62,365 bases of DNA from Algoriphagus sp. (GCF_030694375.1 NZ_JAUXYL010000013.1:1-62365); one strand, 5' to 3'; shown: positions 7,649 through 17,401, counted from the stretch's first letter. Notes: generated by a model from the sequence alone, not told the origin. Made by a program: numbers and translations.

Positions 7649-9913
7649 ATGACAACTGTAAAAACAAAACTTGATCGAAGATCATTTTTAAAAGTGTCAG
7701 CTTTGGCTGGGGGAGGCATGATGCTGAGCTTTAGCTGGCTGGCCGGATGTAAGCCAACTGCCGAGGAAGCATTGGGACTTCCAAAAGAGTGGTTTGAACT
7801 GAACAGCTATATCAAAATCGGGGAAAATGGAGCAGTGACACTTTTTTCTCCCAACCCTGAATTTGGCTCCAATGTCAAAACTTCCATGCCGATGATCTTG
7901 GCAGAAGAGTTGGACACAGATTGGAAAAATGTAATGGTAGAACAGGCCAATTTTTATCCTGAGCGCTATGATCGACAGTTTACCGGAGGCAGTCAGGGAA
8001 TAAGACAAGGCTGGACTCCACTGCGAACTGCCGGGGCAACTGCCAGAGCCATGTTGGTCGCAGCAGCAGCACAAAATTGGAAGGTTTCGGCTTCAGAAAT
8101 CACCACCTCTGCCGGTATTTTGGAGCATAAGGGAAGTGGCAAAAAAGCGCATTACGGTGAAATGGCTTCTCTTGCTGCAACTATGGAAGTACCGACGGAA
8201 GTGACGTTGAAGGACATCTCGAATTTCAAGATTGTCGGGAATTCCAAAAAGAACGTGGACGGGAATAAAATCGTAACCGGAAAGCCACTTTTTGCCCTTG
8301 ATCACAAAGTCGAAGGCATGAAATACGCAGCCATCGTCCATCCGCCTGCTTTTGGAATGAAATTAAAGTCATTTGACAAAAGCTCTGTGAGCGGAATGTC
8401 AGGGATAATGGATGTCTTTACGATAAATGTCTTTACGGAAGAGTATCTGCGAAACTTTTTTGACACGACAACATTCCCTGAAGTAATAGCCATCGTCGGC
8501 AATTCAACTTGGGAAGTGATGCAGGCCAAGAAATCACTGGCTGTAAAGTGGGAAAATGCCCCTGAATCCAATTTTGAAGTGAAAGGATTCGGTGCAAGGG
8601 GAAATTCAAAAGTAACAGTACCTGCAGGATTGGAAAACACCAATACCCATAAAGCCAGAATGGCTGAATACATTACAAAACCGGGAAACATCCTAAGAAA
8701 AGACGGTGACCCGGAAGGAGCCTTCAAAAAGGCTTCAAAAGTACTGGAGCGAACCTATTCTGCACCTTTTTTGGCACATAATACGATGGAGCCAATGAAT
8801 GCTTTTGCAGATGTGAAAGGCGATAAAGCGACCGTTTATGGTGCTACTCAAGCCCCTGAAATGATCATGGAAACTTTGGTTCAGGCGCTTGGAATCTCAA
8901 AAGAAAACATTCAGATCAACCTCGCCCGAATGGGTGGAGGATTTGGTCGAAGGGCCTACAGCCACCATTTGGTAGAAGCAGCCTTGATATCTCAGAAAGC
9001 GCAGGTTCCAATAAATATGGTCTACACACGAGAAGACGATATGTCCGCCGGAGTATATCGCCCAGCCTACTCTGCCACCTATCGAGCAGCCTTGGACGAA
9101 AACAATAAGCTATTGGCGCTTCATGTGAAAGCTGGAGGAATTCCTGAAACACCCATAACACCAAACCGATTCCCTGCCGGCGCGGTGGATAATTATTTGG
9201 CTGAAGGCTGGCAAATTGAATCGAACATTACCATCGGAGCATTTCGTGCTCCTCGATCCAACTTTATCGCAGCGGCTGAGCAGAGTTTCTTGGATGAGTT
9301 GGCAGAAGTCATAGGCAAAGATCCGATCGAATTCCGACTGGAATTACTAAAGCGGGCTGAGACCAATCCCGTGGGAGAAAATAACGATTACGATCCCAAG
9401 CGCTATGCCGGGGTTTTGGAATTAGTTAGGGAAAAATCTAATTGGAACAGTCCTCAAGCCAATGTGCACCGTGGAGTTTCGGCTTATTTCTGTCACAATT
9501 CCTATGTGGCGGAAATTGTTGATACCAAGATTGTGGATTCAAAGCCTGTAGTTGAAAAAGTCTATGCAGCGGTGGATTGCGGAATCGTAGTCAATCCTGA
9601 TGCGGCAACAAATATGGGAGAAGGAGCGATAGTAGACGGAATCGGAAATGCGTTTTTTGGAGAATTGGCATTTGAAAACGGGGTACCCACAAAGACTAAT
9701 TTCGACAAGTACCGCATGATCCGTCAAAAAGAAGCGCCAAAGTCTATCGAAGTACACTTTGTGGACAGTACCGAAGATCCAACCGGATTGGGCGAGCCTT
9801 TCTTCCCTCCTGTCTTTGCAGCCTTGGCAAATTCACTTTACAAAGCTACAGGAAAACGCTACTACGAGCAGCCTTTTGCCCCGCAACTGGAAATGCAGAA
9901 TCTAAAGATGTAA
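7649..9913 (+). CDS. Molybdopterin-binding large subunit (xanthine dehydrogenase family), Tat lipoprotein
   Basis: 754 residues from the ATG at 7649; a longer frame exists upstream, but this start matches the paralog and places the signal correctly. The N-terminus has DRRSFLKVSALAGG followed by WLAGC, i.e. a Tat signal with a lipobox, so it is probably a periplasmic lipoprotein. Family signatures: ARMGGGFGRRAYSHH near 428, GAFRAPRSNFIAAAEQSF near 530 and TGLGEPFFPP near 712, whose Glu is the expected base of molybdenum hydroxylases. It would hydroxylate an aldehyde or N-heterocycle and pass electrons to the small subunit. There is no FAD subunit, so the electron acceptor is likely a cytochrome encoded elsewhere. 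The first 100 coding bases are nearly identical to those at 26041-26140. Confidence 0.93.
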   Translation: MTTVKTKLDRRSFLKVSALAGGGMMLSFSWLAGCKPTAEEALGLPKEWFELNSYIKIGENGAVTLFSPNPEFGSNVKTSMPMILAEELDTDWKNVMVEQANFYPERYDRQFTGGSQGIRQGWTPLRTAGATARAMLVAAAAQNWKVSASEITTSAGILEHKGSGKKAHYGEMASLAATMEVPTEVTLKDISNFKIVGNSKKNVDGNKIVTGKPLFALDHKVEGMKYAAIVHPPAFGMKLKSFDKSSVSGMSGIMDVFTINVFTEEYLRNFFDTTTFPEVIAIVGNSTWEVMQAKKSLAVKWENAPESNFEVKGFGARGNSKVTVPAGLENTNTHKARMAEYITKPGNILRKDGDPEGAFKKASKVLERTYSAPFLAHNTMEPMNAFADVKGDKATVYGATQAPEMIMETLVQALGISKENIQINLARMGGGFGRRAYSHHLVEAALISQKAQVPINMVYTREDDMSAGVYRPAYSATYRAALDENNKLLALHVKAGGIPETPITPNRFPAGAVDNYLAEGWQIESNITIGAFRAPRSNFIAAAEQSFLDELAEVIGKDPIEFRLELLKRAETNPVGENNDYDPKRYAGVLELVREKSNWNSPQANVHRGVSAYFCHNSYVAEIVDTKIVDSKPVVEKVYAAVDCGIVVNPDAATNMGEGAIVDGIGNAFFGELAFENGVPTKTNFDKYRMIRQKEAPKSIEVHFVDSTEDPTGLGEPFFPPVFAALANSLYKATGKRYYEQPFAPQLEMQNLKM

Positions 9914-9919
9914 TCATCA

Positions 9920-9958
9920 CTATTCACGGTGGCATTACCAAGAAACCACCGTGAGTAG
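9920..9958 (+). terminator. Hairpin after the first hydroxylase pair
   Basis: CTATTCACGGTGG and CCACCGTGAGTAG form a 13-bp stem with one G-T pair and a 13-base loop, 6 bases after the large-subunit stop. There is no clean T-run, so it may act as a 3' stabiliser rather than an intrinsic terminator. Confidence 0.5.
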
Positions 9959-10230
9959 CATTTCTGATAATTTGTCAGATTAATTCCAAAATACTTTTCT
10001 AATAAATGTTTCAAGAGTAACCGTGGATAAAGCCGAATAAGTCCAGAATGTTGGACTTATAATGGATGATTTTTTAGATGGAAGAATTTAAAAACTCAAT
10101 TTAAACTTGCTTGGATAATTAAGAATACGAGTTGGGGTTTTGGGATGGATAAAACCATTGCTATCTATCAACACCTCGAATTCCGCAGTGCCTCGAAAAT
10201 TGAAACTAGAAACAAGTTTACGCCTTGGCT
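9959..10230. other. Intergenic stretch with a 9-bp inverted repeat
   Basis: Between the hydroxylase gene and the convergent secreted-protein gene. It contains ATAAGTCCA, six bases, TGGACTTAT at 10037-10060, a perfect inverted repeat that could be an operator or a weak hairpin. I see no convincing gene. Confidence 0.4.
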
Positions 10231-11031
10231 CTATTTTTTTGAGAAGGTGTTGGAAAAAGTATAAAGAAGACTCAAGTTCCAAACCAAGTCATCTCCAGGT
10301 ACTGTGGATTTAATTTTTCGGTTAAAAAATCCTTGAAATTGGATCGGAAACCCTCCTTTTTCAAAGGTGAATCCGGAGTTAATATACATTCCTGAAGTAT
10401 CATCCGTCCTCAAAAAGAACAGTTGGGAATTCACTCTCAAGGCAAGATCATTGACTAGCTTGAGATTGGTCACGGAAGTATTCCAAGCCAGAAAATCAGT
10501 GTTTTTGGTACCCAAGACTTTCAGCCCTGTACCTTTAAGAAAATAAATCCCGGTACTTACCCGATCAGAAAGCTTATAACTGGTGGTGATTTCACCTGCT
10601 AAATAGCGGTTGGCTACCAACATCTTGTCAGGTTTTCCCTGGACCACCATATCAACCTCCTGAAAAAGAAAAGCGGGGTGTCCTCCCAATGTCAGGGAAA
10701 AACGTTTGTCTTTGATCACCTTATATCTTCCCCAAAAAACAAAAGTCCATGGTTTGCCATCCATTCCAAACCGCAGCATGGGGTCAAAGGAAAGACGCTC
10801 TCCCCCTATACTCAGGTCAAAAAAAACTGCAGGCCTGCCCAATGTAAAAGATGGAATGATAGAAATCCCATTATTGGTAGCAGTGATGATCCCGTCAAAA
10901 TGGTGGACACCGGATTTGCTTTTAGATTCCTGCGCTGATGCCGATTGAGATACGCCTAGGCTCACAAAAAAAAGAATCAAAAACCTACACTTTAAATTAA
11001 ATTTTACTGGAACATGAAGATTTGAATACAT
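10231..11031 (-). CDS. Secreted, probably outer-membrane-associated protein (paralog of 4266-5114)
   Basis: The preferred start is the Met at 11031, which gives a normal signal peptide (FLILFFVSLGVSQSASAQ); the frame stays open to a Met at 11133, which would add 34 unlikely residues. The mature part repeats the core of 4266-5114: GIITATNNGISIIPSFTLGR, SFDPMLRFGMDGKPWTFVFW, NRYLAGEITTSYKLS and the end LLYTFSNTFSKK. Probably a beta-rich envelope protein; function unknown. Unlike its paralog it has no AraC gene attached. Both copies lie beside molybdenum hydroxylase or Moco genes, so a role in the same physiology is possible but unproven. Confidence 0.75.
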   Translation of the reverse strand: MYSNLHVPVKFNLKCRFLILFFVSLGVSQSASAQESKSKSGVHHFDGIITATNNGISIIPSFTLGRPAVFFDLSIGGERLSFDPMLRFGMDGKPWTFVFWGRYKVIKDKRFSLTLGGHPAFLFQEVDMVVQGKPDKMLVANRYLAGEITTSYKLSDRVSTGIYFLKGTGLKVLGTKNTDFLAWNTSVTNLKLVNDLALRVNSQLFFLRTDDTSGMYINSGFTFEKGGFPIQFQGFFNRKIKSTVPGDDLVWNLSLLYTFSNTFSKK

Positions 11032-11133
11032 AAACAAGGGTGGAGGGTCTAATAGGCTGAAGTTCCCGACAAATTTCGGGAAAGTTTGAGGCTTTTGAAT
11101 GACAGTATTCAAATGAAAGCTTATGTTTTTCAA

Positions 11134-11505
11134 ACAATCAATGAAATTTGGACAGAACCTTTATATTTTCAAACAAATGATCATGATAAAAACAGCATTG
11201 GCGATAAATAAACACAGGTTTTGGTGTTTTATATCCCAAAAAGTCATTTATATATCACATAATACAATTTGTTGTATTTTAATTTTTAAATGGAGGAATC
11301 TGGCATTAGATTCACAATATAGTTAAGAAATAGGCTATAAGATTTTTAAACAAAAGTGTGGAACGAGGAATAAAAATTACCCTATATTTCAGCATAACAT
11401 TTAACCCTATTTCGATATAAACTGAGAACAAATCTTGAAAAAAAACAAAATCATATTTTGTATCCGTAAATTTCCAAAATCACCACTATTCCGATACTAA
11501 TAGTC
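11134..11505. other. AT-rich intergenic stretch, probable divergent promoter region
   Basis: Lies between divergent genes. It contains a short perfect inverted repeat AATACAA-tttg-TTGTATT at 11261-11278, which could be a regulator site. No coding region is supported here. Confidence 0.4.
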
Positions 11506-14184
11506 TTGAATCCTAAGATTTCACTCAGTCTTTTATTTTTTGTCATGGCACAACTCGCTACCCTGTTTTCGGGGGAAAGTTATGTTTTAGCCCAGTCAGC
11601 GGATTTTTTTCTCGATTCGGCCGGTTCTCCAAAGGATTATGTCATGGAGATTTGGGACAACTCAAACAGCCTGCCTCAAAATGCTGTTTTTGCCCTTGAA
11701 AAGGACAACAAGGGGTATCTATGGATTGCCACAGAGGAAGGACTGGTCCGCTTTGACGGTATTTCCCCTAAAGTATTCGACCAGAGCACTCACCCTGAGA
11801 TGCTTGAACAGACTTACTACACCTTTTTCAAAAGTTCAAGAGGCATTTGGGCAACTTCTGACAGAAGCATCGCTCTGTTGGAAAAAAATATCCAAAAAGT
11901 AATTGACTGCGCAGAAATAACCGAAAACACCTGGATCAGGGCCGTAGTTGAAGATGAAAGCGGGGAATTAATGATTGGAACGCAAGCCGGAAAAATACAT
12001 GTCTGGAATAACAATATTTTTACCGATCTGGATTTTTGGAAGCCCGAAATCCCGCTGGAAATCCTGAGCTTTTTTCCCCTCCAAAAATCAAAACTCCTGG
12101 TAGGCACCAATCAGGGTCTTTACGAACTCGACCTGCGTTCCAAAAAAGTCCGTTTAATCTCTTCTGAAAATTTTTCAGTCCTAAAGTTGTTTGGAACGGT
12201 CAACTCAATTTTCATTTCCACTCCAAATGAGGGCATGTTCCAGCTGACGGAAAATTATGAAATGAAAAAAATCATTTCATACGATCAAGGTAAGGACATC
12301 AATCCCAGTAGCCTTACCACTGATTCTGAAAATAGAATTTGGGCAGGATCCCTCGAAAAAGGCTTGATATTAATTGAAAATGGAACAGTGAGCCGATTTA
12401 ACTATCCGGAGTTAGAAAACTATACTGTTAGAAAAATAATCAAGGAGAAAGAAAACCTTTACCTGGGAACCCTGGGAAAGGGACTGGCCATCATAAGACC
12501 GGCGAAAGTAAATCAGCTGAAATTTGATATTCTAAAAGAAAAAAACATCAAGGCAATTTTTCAGGGAAGCGACAGTAGCGTTTGGATCGGGACCAGATCA
12601 GATGGATTGCATCGGATAAAAGACGGTAAAATCCGGTCTTTGACAGTCAAAGATGGTCTGATCCAAAACGGAATAACCACAATCGGTTCATCCGGGGGAA
12701 AGATTTATTCAGGGACCCAGTCGGGAATTTCCGTCATTGACATCAAATCCGGTAAAGTCATTGACAAAATCACGGTGGAGGATGGCCTAAAGAGCAACTT
12801 TATCTATGCGGTTTACAAAGACTCCAAGGATTGGCTGTGGATTCTGACCAGATATGGCGGCATGCATTATTTCGATGAAAACGGAGTCTTTCACACCGTG
12901 AAACTTCCTGAAAATTTCTCCAACACCAATTTTTCGAGCATTCTTGAATTAAAAAACAAGAAAATCATCATCGGTTCCATGAACCAAGGAATTTTCACAA
13001 TCGAAAACGGTCAATTTATCCAAAATCAAACTCTGCCCCTCACCCCGGGAGAAAATGTGATCTATTGCATTTACCAGGATGAAAGTGATGATCTCTGGTT
13101 TGGTACCCACGGAGGCATGATACTCCTGAGCAAAGGCCAATTCAAATCACTGAAAAAATCAAATGGCTTAAAATCTCAAAGCGTTTACAGCATCACAAGT
13201 GACGGCAAAAACGGAGTTTGGATAAGCAATAATTTTGGAGTCCAGTATTTTTCAAATTCAGAGCTTCAGAGATTCAAGGAAACTACAGACAAAGATTTTT
13301 TCATTGCCACTACCCTGTACAACAAAAGCATGGGAATGCCTAATTCTGAGGCAAATGGCTTGATTTTCCCCTCTTCCATCAAAGATTTGTCAGGGAAAAT
13401 TTGGATTCCGACAGTGGAGGGAGTCGGTGTAATCGATCCGTCAAATTCATCCGATGCGCCGCAGGTTCCCGCTACTTTTCTTTGGGATGAACTTCAAATC
13501 GGAGACCAAAAAACACCAATAGAAAATAAACTCACTATCCCGCCGGGAGTGAGTATGTTCTCGGTTTCTTTTAGCCTGATTGATTTCCTAAACCCCTCAC
13601 AATATTCGCTCTTTTATCGGATTGACAGCAAAACAGAAAATTGGCTCCCGATCAAGGACCAAAGACAACTCCTGTTCAATGGTCTAAAGCCAGGGAATCA
13701 TAATCTTGAAGTGAAGGTACTCCGCTATGGGAAACTGGAAACAGTTCAGTCTCTTCCGATCGAGGTTTCGGCATCTCTGCCTGAATCGACAGCCTTTAAG
13801 ATTTTTATAGCAATAATAATCCTGCTTCTGGTCTATTTCATCGTCAAACACTTCTTCAATATTCGAATGAAGAATAACCTGGAAGCGAAGGTTAACCTCA
13901 GAACCGAGGAACTGAGCAGGTCGAATGAAAAACTAAAAGAAGCATTACTGGAAATTGAGGATCAAAATTTGATCTTAAAAGAAATAACCTGGAATCAGTC
14001 TCACCTGGTCAGAGCCCCACTGACCAAAGCGATGGGGATCAATCAACTTTTGATCATGTATTCGAATTATACGGATGTGGGGAAAAGCAAAGAGCAACTG
14101 GAAATCGAGTTGTTGGAAACATTGAAACAACTGGACGAAATCGTGAAGGAAACTCACGCCAAATCAGAAAATTTGAAAAAATAA
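11506..14184 (+). CDS. Two-component-type propeller sensor (Reg_prop/Y_Y_Y) lacking an ATPase domain
   Basis: 892 residues from a TTG at 11506, which gives a full signal peptide; an ATG at 11545 is the alternative. The periplasmic part is a beta-propeller built from repeats such as DNKGYLWIATEEGLVRFDG, DSENRIWAGSLEKG, DSSVWIGTRSDGL and DESDDLWFGTHGG, followed by a Y_Y_Y domain (about 675-755). One membrane helix lies near 765-787 (FIAIIILLLVYFIV), then a coiled coil and an H-box-like segment ITWNQSHLVRAPLTKAMG near 827. The protein ends about 50 residues later with no HATPase N, G1 or G2 boxes. Its stop overlaps by one base the start of a response regulator, so the two must work together. How phosphate would be supplied is unclear. 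Confidence 0.88.
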   Translation: MNPKISLSLLFFVMAQLATLFSGESYVLAQSADFFLDSAGSPKDYVMEIWDNSNSLPQNAVFALEKDNKGYLWIATEEGLVRFDGISPKVFDQSTHPEMLEQTYYTFFKSSRGIWATSDRSIALLEKNIQKVIDCAEITENTWIRAVVEDESGELMIGTQAGKIHVWNNNIFTDLDFWKPEIPLEILSFFPLQKSKLLVGTNQGLYELDLRSKKVRLISSENFSVLKLFGTVNSIFISTPNEGMFQLTENYEMKKIISYDQGKDINPSSLTTDSENRIWAGSLEKGLILIENGTVSRFNYPELENYTVRKIIKEKENLYLGTLGKGLAIIRPAKVNQLKFDILKEKNIKAIFQGSDSSVWIGTRSDGLHRIKDGKIRSLTVKDGLIQNGITTIGSSGGKIYSGTQSGISVIDIKSGKVIDKITVEDGLKSNFIYAVYKDSKDWLWILTRYGGMHYFDENGVFHTVKLPENFSNTNFSSILELKNKKIIIGSMNQGIFTIENGQFIQNQTLPLTPGENVIYCIYQDESDDLWFGTHGGMILLSKGQFKSLKKSNGLKSQSVYSITSDGKNGVWISNNFGVQYFSNSELQRFKETTDKDFFIATTLYNKSMGMPNSEANGLIFPSSIKDLSGKIWIPTVEGVGVIDPSNSSDAPQVPATFLWDELQIGDQKTPIENKLTIPPGVSMFSVSFSLIDFLNPSQYSLFYRIDSKTENWLPIKDQRQLLFNGLKPGNHNLEVKVLRYGKLETVQSLPIEVSASLPESTAFKIFIAIIILLLVYFIVKHFFNIRMKNNLEAKVNLRTEELSRSNEKLKEALLEIEDQNLILKEITWNQSHLVRAPLTKAMGINQLLIMYSNYTDVGKSKEQLEIELLETLKQLDEIVKETHAKSENLKK

Positions 14185-14597
14185 TGGAAGAATTCATGCC
14201 AAAGGTTCTTATAATCGACGATGATCCCGGAGTATTATTCCTTCATAAAATCATCGTCAGGGAAGGTAAATTAAACAGTAGCCCAAACACCTTCAATGAT
14301 GCTGAGAAAGCCCTGGAATTCATTCTGCCCCTGGATGCGAATACTGCCAAATTTTTAATTTTTTTGGATATCAACATGCCAAAAATCAACGGTTGGGAAT
14401 TTTTGGAGATTTTGATCGAAAAAATCACCCAGGCAGAAATCAAAGTAATCATGGTCACTTCTTCTCTGAGTAAGGTAGAACGGGAAAAATCAAAAGAATA
14501 TGGGATGATCATTGACTTTTGGGAAAAACCCATGGAAGAGGCTCAAGTATCCCAATTAAAAGAAAAGTTGGGGGCCTGGCTCAAGGAGCGGGATTGA
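14184..14597 (+). CDS. Single-domain response regulator
   Basis: 137 residues made of a receiver domain only. Acidic pocket VLIIDDDPG near residue 7, phospho-acceptor Asp in FLIFLDINMPKINGW near 53, switch Thr/Ser in VMVTSS near 92 and Lys in FWEKP near 111. No output domain. Translation may start at 14184 (overlapping the sensor stop) or at the Met at 14196. The partner is the propeller sensor just upstream. Confidence 0.93.
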   Translation: MEEFMPKVLIIDDDPGVLFLHKIIVREGKLNSSPNTFNDAEKALEFILPLDANTAKFLIFLDINMPKINGWEFLEILIEKITQAEIKVIMVTSSLSKVEREKSKEYGMIIDFWEKPMEEAQVSQLKEKLGAWLKERD

Positions 14598-14669
14598 ATC
14601 CATTGCACAAAGGCTGGAGAATACGCTTCAAATCCCTTAAGTGCCACCAGCTAACGAAAAAGGACGTAA

Positions 14670-15569
14670 TCAGTTTACCGACTCCCGATACTCCTTTGGC
14701 GACATGCCTACCTGGTGTTTAAACAGCCGCGTGAAATGCTGTGGATATTTGAATCCGAGTCCATAAGCAATCTCGCTGAGGGAAAGCTGGGGGTCATGGA
14801 TTTTTTCCTTGGCCACATCGATCAATTTAATCTGAATATATTCCAAAGCGGTCTTTCCGGTTTCTTTTTTCACCAAATCCCCAAAATAATGCGGGGAAAG
14901 ATTCAGTTCTCCAGCGCAATAGGTCACCGAAGGCAAACCCACTTCCTGTGGTTTTTCGGACAGGAAAAATTCATTCAGCAAGCGCTCAAACCGCTCTAAA
15001 ACGCCCTGATTGGCCAGGTCTCGGGTAATAAATTGCCGGTCATAAAAGCGAAGGCAATAATTGAGCAGCAACTCAATATTATCCGCCAAGAGCATCTTGC
15101 TGTGTTTGTCCACTGCATGACTGAGTTCGTACTGAAGCTTCGAATAACAATCCAGGACCAGGCCGCGCTCCCGCTCGGAGATATGCAAGGCCTCACTCAC
15201 CTGATAACCAAAAAACGTATAATCAGAAATCCGCTGACCCAAAGAAGTCCCTTTGATCAGATCGGGATGAAACACAATCCCAAAACCTGAAGGCTGGTAA
15301 TGTTCCTCCCCTCCATTGGAACCGAAAATCTGCCCCGGCCCTATAAATACCAAAGTTCCCTCTTGATAGTCATAGGTATTTTTGCCGTAGCGCAGGTCAC
15401 CACAGACCACATCTTTCAGAATGATCAGATAAAAGCCGAAATAGGTTTTCCGCAGCCTTCTAGGATTGGCTTTCGAAAAATCAATAACCGAAACAAGCGG
15501 ATGCAGGGTCTCTTGATTGTTGAAGGCATTGTATTGGCTGATGGTCTCAAATCTCAGGATCTCTTCCAT
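14670..15569 (-). CDS. AraC family transcriptional regulator
   Basis: 299 residues with an N-terminal sensing domain (cupin-like, with YDYQEGTLVFIGPGQIFG near 80) and a C-terminal AraC domain (about 195-298) containing LNLSPHYFGDLVKKETGKT and LSLSEIAYGLGFKYPQHFTR. Convergent with the response regulator and divergent from the hydrolase at 15726, so it is a natural candidate to control the hydrolase/DUF4440/flavodoxin run to the right. That regulatory role is inferred from position. Confidence 0.92.
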   Translation of the reverse strand: MEEILRFETISQYNAFNNQETLHPLVSVIDFSKANPRRLRKTYFGFYLIILKDVVCGDLRYGKNTYDYQEGTLVFIGPGQIFGSNGGEEHYQPSGFGIVFHPDLIKGTSLGQRISDYTFFGYQVSEALHISERERGLVLDCYSKLQYELSHAVDKHSKMLLADNIELLLNYCLRFYDRQFITRDLANQGVLERFERLLNEFFLSEKPQEVGLPSVTYCAGELNLSPHYFGDLVKKETGKTALEYIQIKLIDVAKEKIHDPQLSLSEIAYGLGFKYPQHFTRLFKHQVGMSPKEYRESVN

Positions 15570-15725
15570 GGTTTCGGTTGCTTTAGATTCAAAATTAGAA
15601 AGTTCCGATTCACTTTTTTCTTAATCGCTCCTAATCAGTGGATATGGTAAGTAAACCTGCACTCTGTATAAGAATAAGGAGTCAAAAGGGAGTCAATTTT
15701 GTAAACGAGAAAAACAAGTATTTCA

Positions 15726-16823
15726 ATGCAATCCCAAAAACTCAAATTCATTTTACTATTTACAGGAATTTCCCTGGCAGTAAATTTTGTAAGCCTAGGT
15801 CAGAGAAAGCCTATAGTCATACAAGATCAGGGAAGCTTCACGGTAGGGGGAACAGTAAAAACCAGCTCAGGTACTTTTGATCCAATCAAACATGGTGCTT
15901 TTAATCCTGGAAATCAATCCACAGAAGGACAGACCTTGCACGGAGATCATGCCTATGTTTTCTATCAGATTCCTGAGAAAGCAAAGAAATTCCCTTTGGT
16001 ATTTTGGCATGGCTATGGGCAGTTTTCCAAAACTTGGGAAACCACTCCCGACGGACGCGATGGATTTCAAAACATCTTTTTGAAAAAGGATTATTCCGTT
16101 TACCTGATCGATCAGCCGAGAAGAGGAAGGGCCGGACGTAGCACGGTTCCTGTGACAATCGCTGCCAATACAGACGACCAATTGTGGTTTGGGATATTCA
16201 GAGTGGGAGTCGGTAGCGAATTCTATCCTGGAGTTCAGTTTCCAAAAGATCCCGAATCCCTAGATCAGTATTTCAGGCAAATCACTCCCGATACGGGACC
16301 GATTGATTTTGATGCAAATACATCAGCAGTATCAGCCCTCTTTGAAAAAATCGGAGAGGGCATCCTTGTCACTCATTCTCATAGCGGAGGTCAAGGTTGG
16401 CTTACTGCGCTCAAGACAGATAAAATCAAAGGAATTGTAGCCTACGAACCCGGAAGCAATTTTGTCTTTCCCGAAGGAAGCGTGCCAGATCCGATTCCTT
16501 ATGTAGGAGGCACCTTGAGAGCCTTGGGAGTACCGATGGCGGAATTTAAAAAGTTGACCCAAATCCCGATCATAATCTATTATGGGGATTATATCCCGAC
16601 CGAACCGGTGGAAAATCCTGCCCAGGAGCAATGGAGGGCAGCTTTGCAGATGGCCAAGCGTTGGACGAAAATCGTCAACGAAAATGGTGGAGATGTGACC
16701 TTAGTCCATTTGCCGGAAATCGGCATCAAGGGAAACACGCACTTTCCGTTCTCAGACCTCAACAATCTGGAAATAGCCGAACTGATGTCTGATTGGCTGA
16801 TTGAAAAAAACCTGAATAACTAA
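15726..16823 (+). CDS. Secreted alpha/beta hydrolase
   Basis: 365 residues with a signal peptide (KFILLFTGISLAVNFVSLGQ). Oxyanion region LVFWHGYGQFSKTWE near 96, strand YSVYLIDQPRRGRAG near 122 and the nucleophile elbow ILVTHSHSGGQGW near 212; here the Ser of THS is the likely nucleophile, and the usual small residue two positions on is Ser rather than Gly. A C-terminal His (GNTHFPFSDL near 338) completes the expected triad. Probably an esterase or lactonase. The substrate is unknown; neighbours suggest carbonyl or ester detoxification or catabolism. Confidence 0.87.
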   Translation: MQSQKLKFILLFTGISLAVNFVSLGQRKPIVIQDQGSFTVGGTVKTSSGTFDPIKHGAFNPGNQSTEGQTLHGDHAYVFYQIPEKAKKFPLVFWHGYGQFSKTWETTPDGRDGFQNIFLKKDYSVYLIDQPRRGRAGRSTVPVTIAANTDDQLWFGIFRVGVGSEFYPGVQFPKDPESLDQYFRQITPDTGPIDFDANTSAVSALFEKIGEGILVTHSHSGGQGWLTALKTDKIKGIVAYEPGSNFVFPEGSVPDPIPYVGGTLRALGVPMAEFKKLTQIPIIIYYGDYIPTEPVENPAQEQWRAALQMAKRWTKIVNENGGDVTLVHLPEIGIKGNTHFPFSDLNNLEIAELMSDWLIEKNLNN

Positions 16824-16867
16824 TCTCATTAAAATAAAATCGAATTCTAACTTCACTTATTACTTCT

Positions 16868-17329
16868 ATGAAGTCTCTACTAATCACTTTACTAGTCCTA
16901 ATGGCCTCTACATTTTCCTCTTTTTCTCAATCTAACCCGCTTTCTCCTGAGCTACAGGAAGTCAAAAAGCTCTCCATGGATAAATGGCAATGGATGGCGG
17001 ATAAGGATATCGAGAAACTTACTCCACTATTTCATCCACAGGCCAAATTCGTCCACATGAGCGGCACCTGGTCCACCGCCCGAGAACTTGAAATCATCGA
17101 AACTGGAAGTATTTGGTATAAAAAAGCAGATGTAAAAGATACTGCCGTCGAACTTGTCGGAAAGACAGCCCTGGTTTGGAACCGGATCACGCTAACAGCC
17201 GAGGTCAGAGGAAATGATGTTGTGACCGAGTTCACTGTCACGGAAGTATATCAAAGAAAGGGCAAAGTCTGGAAACTCCTCGCCTTGACATTCAGCAGTG
17301 TGCGGGATACCCACGAGATTCAGAAATAA
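16868..17329 (+). CDS. Secreted DUF4440/SnoaL-like protein
   Basis: 153 residues: signal peptide MKSLLITLLVLMASTFSSFSQ, then an NTF2-like domain with WQWMADKDIEKLTPLFHPQA, FVHMSGTWSTARELE and VTEVYQRKGKVWKLLALTF. Members form small cone-shaped folds that bind or convert small molecules; the activity here is unknown. A paralog follows at 17461-17907, so the pair is a tandem duplication, separated by a REP-like hairpin. Confidence 0.85.
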   Translation: MKSLLITLLVLMASTFSSFSQSNPLSPELQEVKKLSMDKWQWMADKDIEKLTPLFHPQAKFVHMSGTWSTARELEIIETGSIWYKKADVKDTAVELVGKTALVWNRITLTAEVRGNDVVTEFTVTEVYQRKGKVWKLLALTFSSVRDTHEIQK

Positions 17330-17335
17330 CGGATG

Positions 17336-17401
17336 AAACCTGCCAGGTTTCAATCCGGTAAGACCTGAGAATTTATCAACCTGATAAAACCTGGCAGGTT
17401 T
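17336..17401. repeat. Pair of REP-like palindromes (AAACCTGCCAGGTTT type)
   Basis: AAACCTGCCAGGTTT at 17336-17350 and AAACCTGGCAGGTTT at 17387-17401 are each near-palindromic and are mutual inverted repeats, followed by T-rich sequence. It could serve as a terminator for the DUF4440 gene. It belongs to the same family as elements at 17920, 43512, 44825, 45241 and 49838. Confidence 0.75.

Noticed and set aside
10088..10282. 64-residue minus-strand frame after the secreted-protein gene
   Set aside because: Overlaps the 3' end of the supported gene, no signal peptide, no recognisable domain and no sign of translation.
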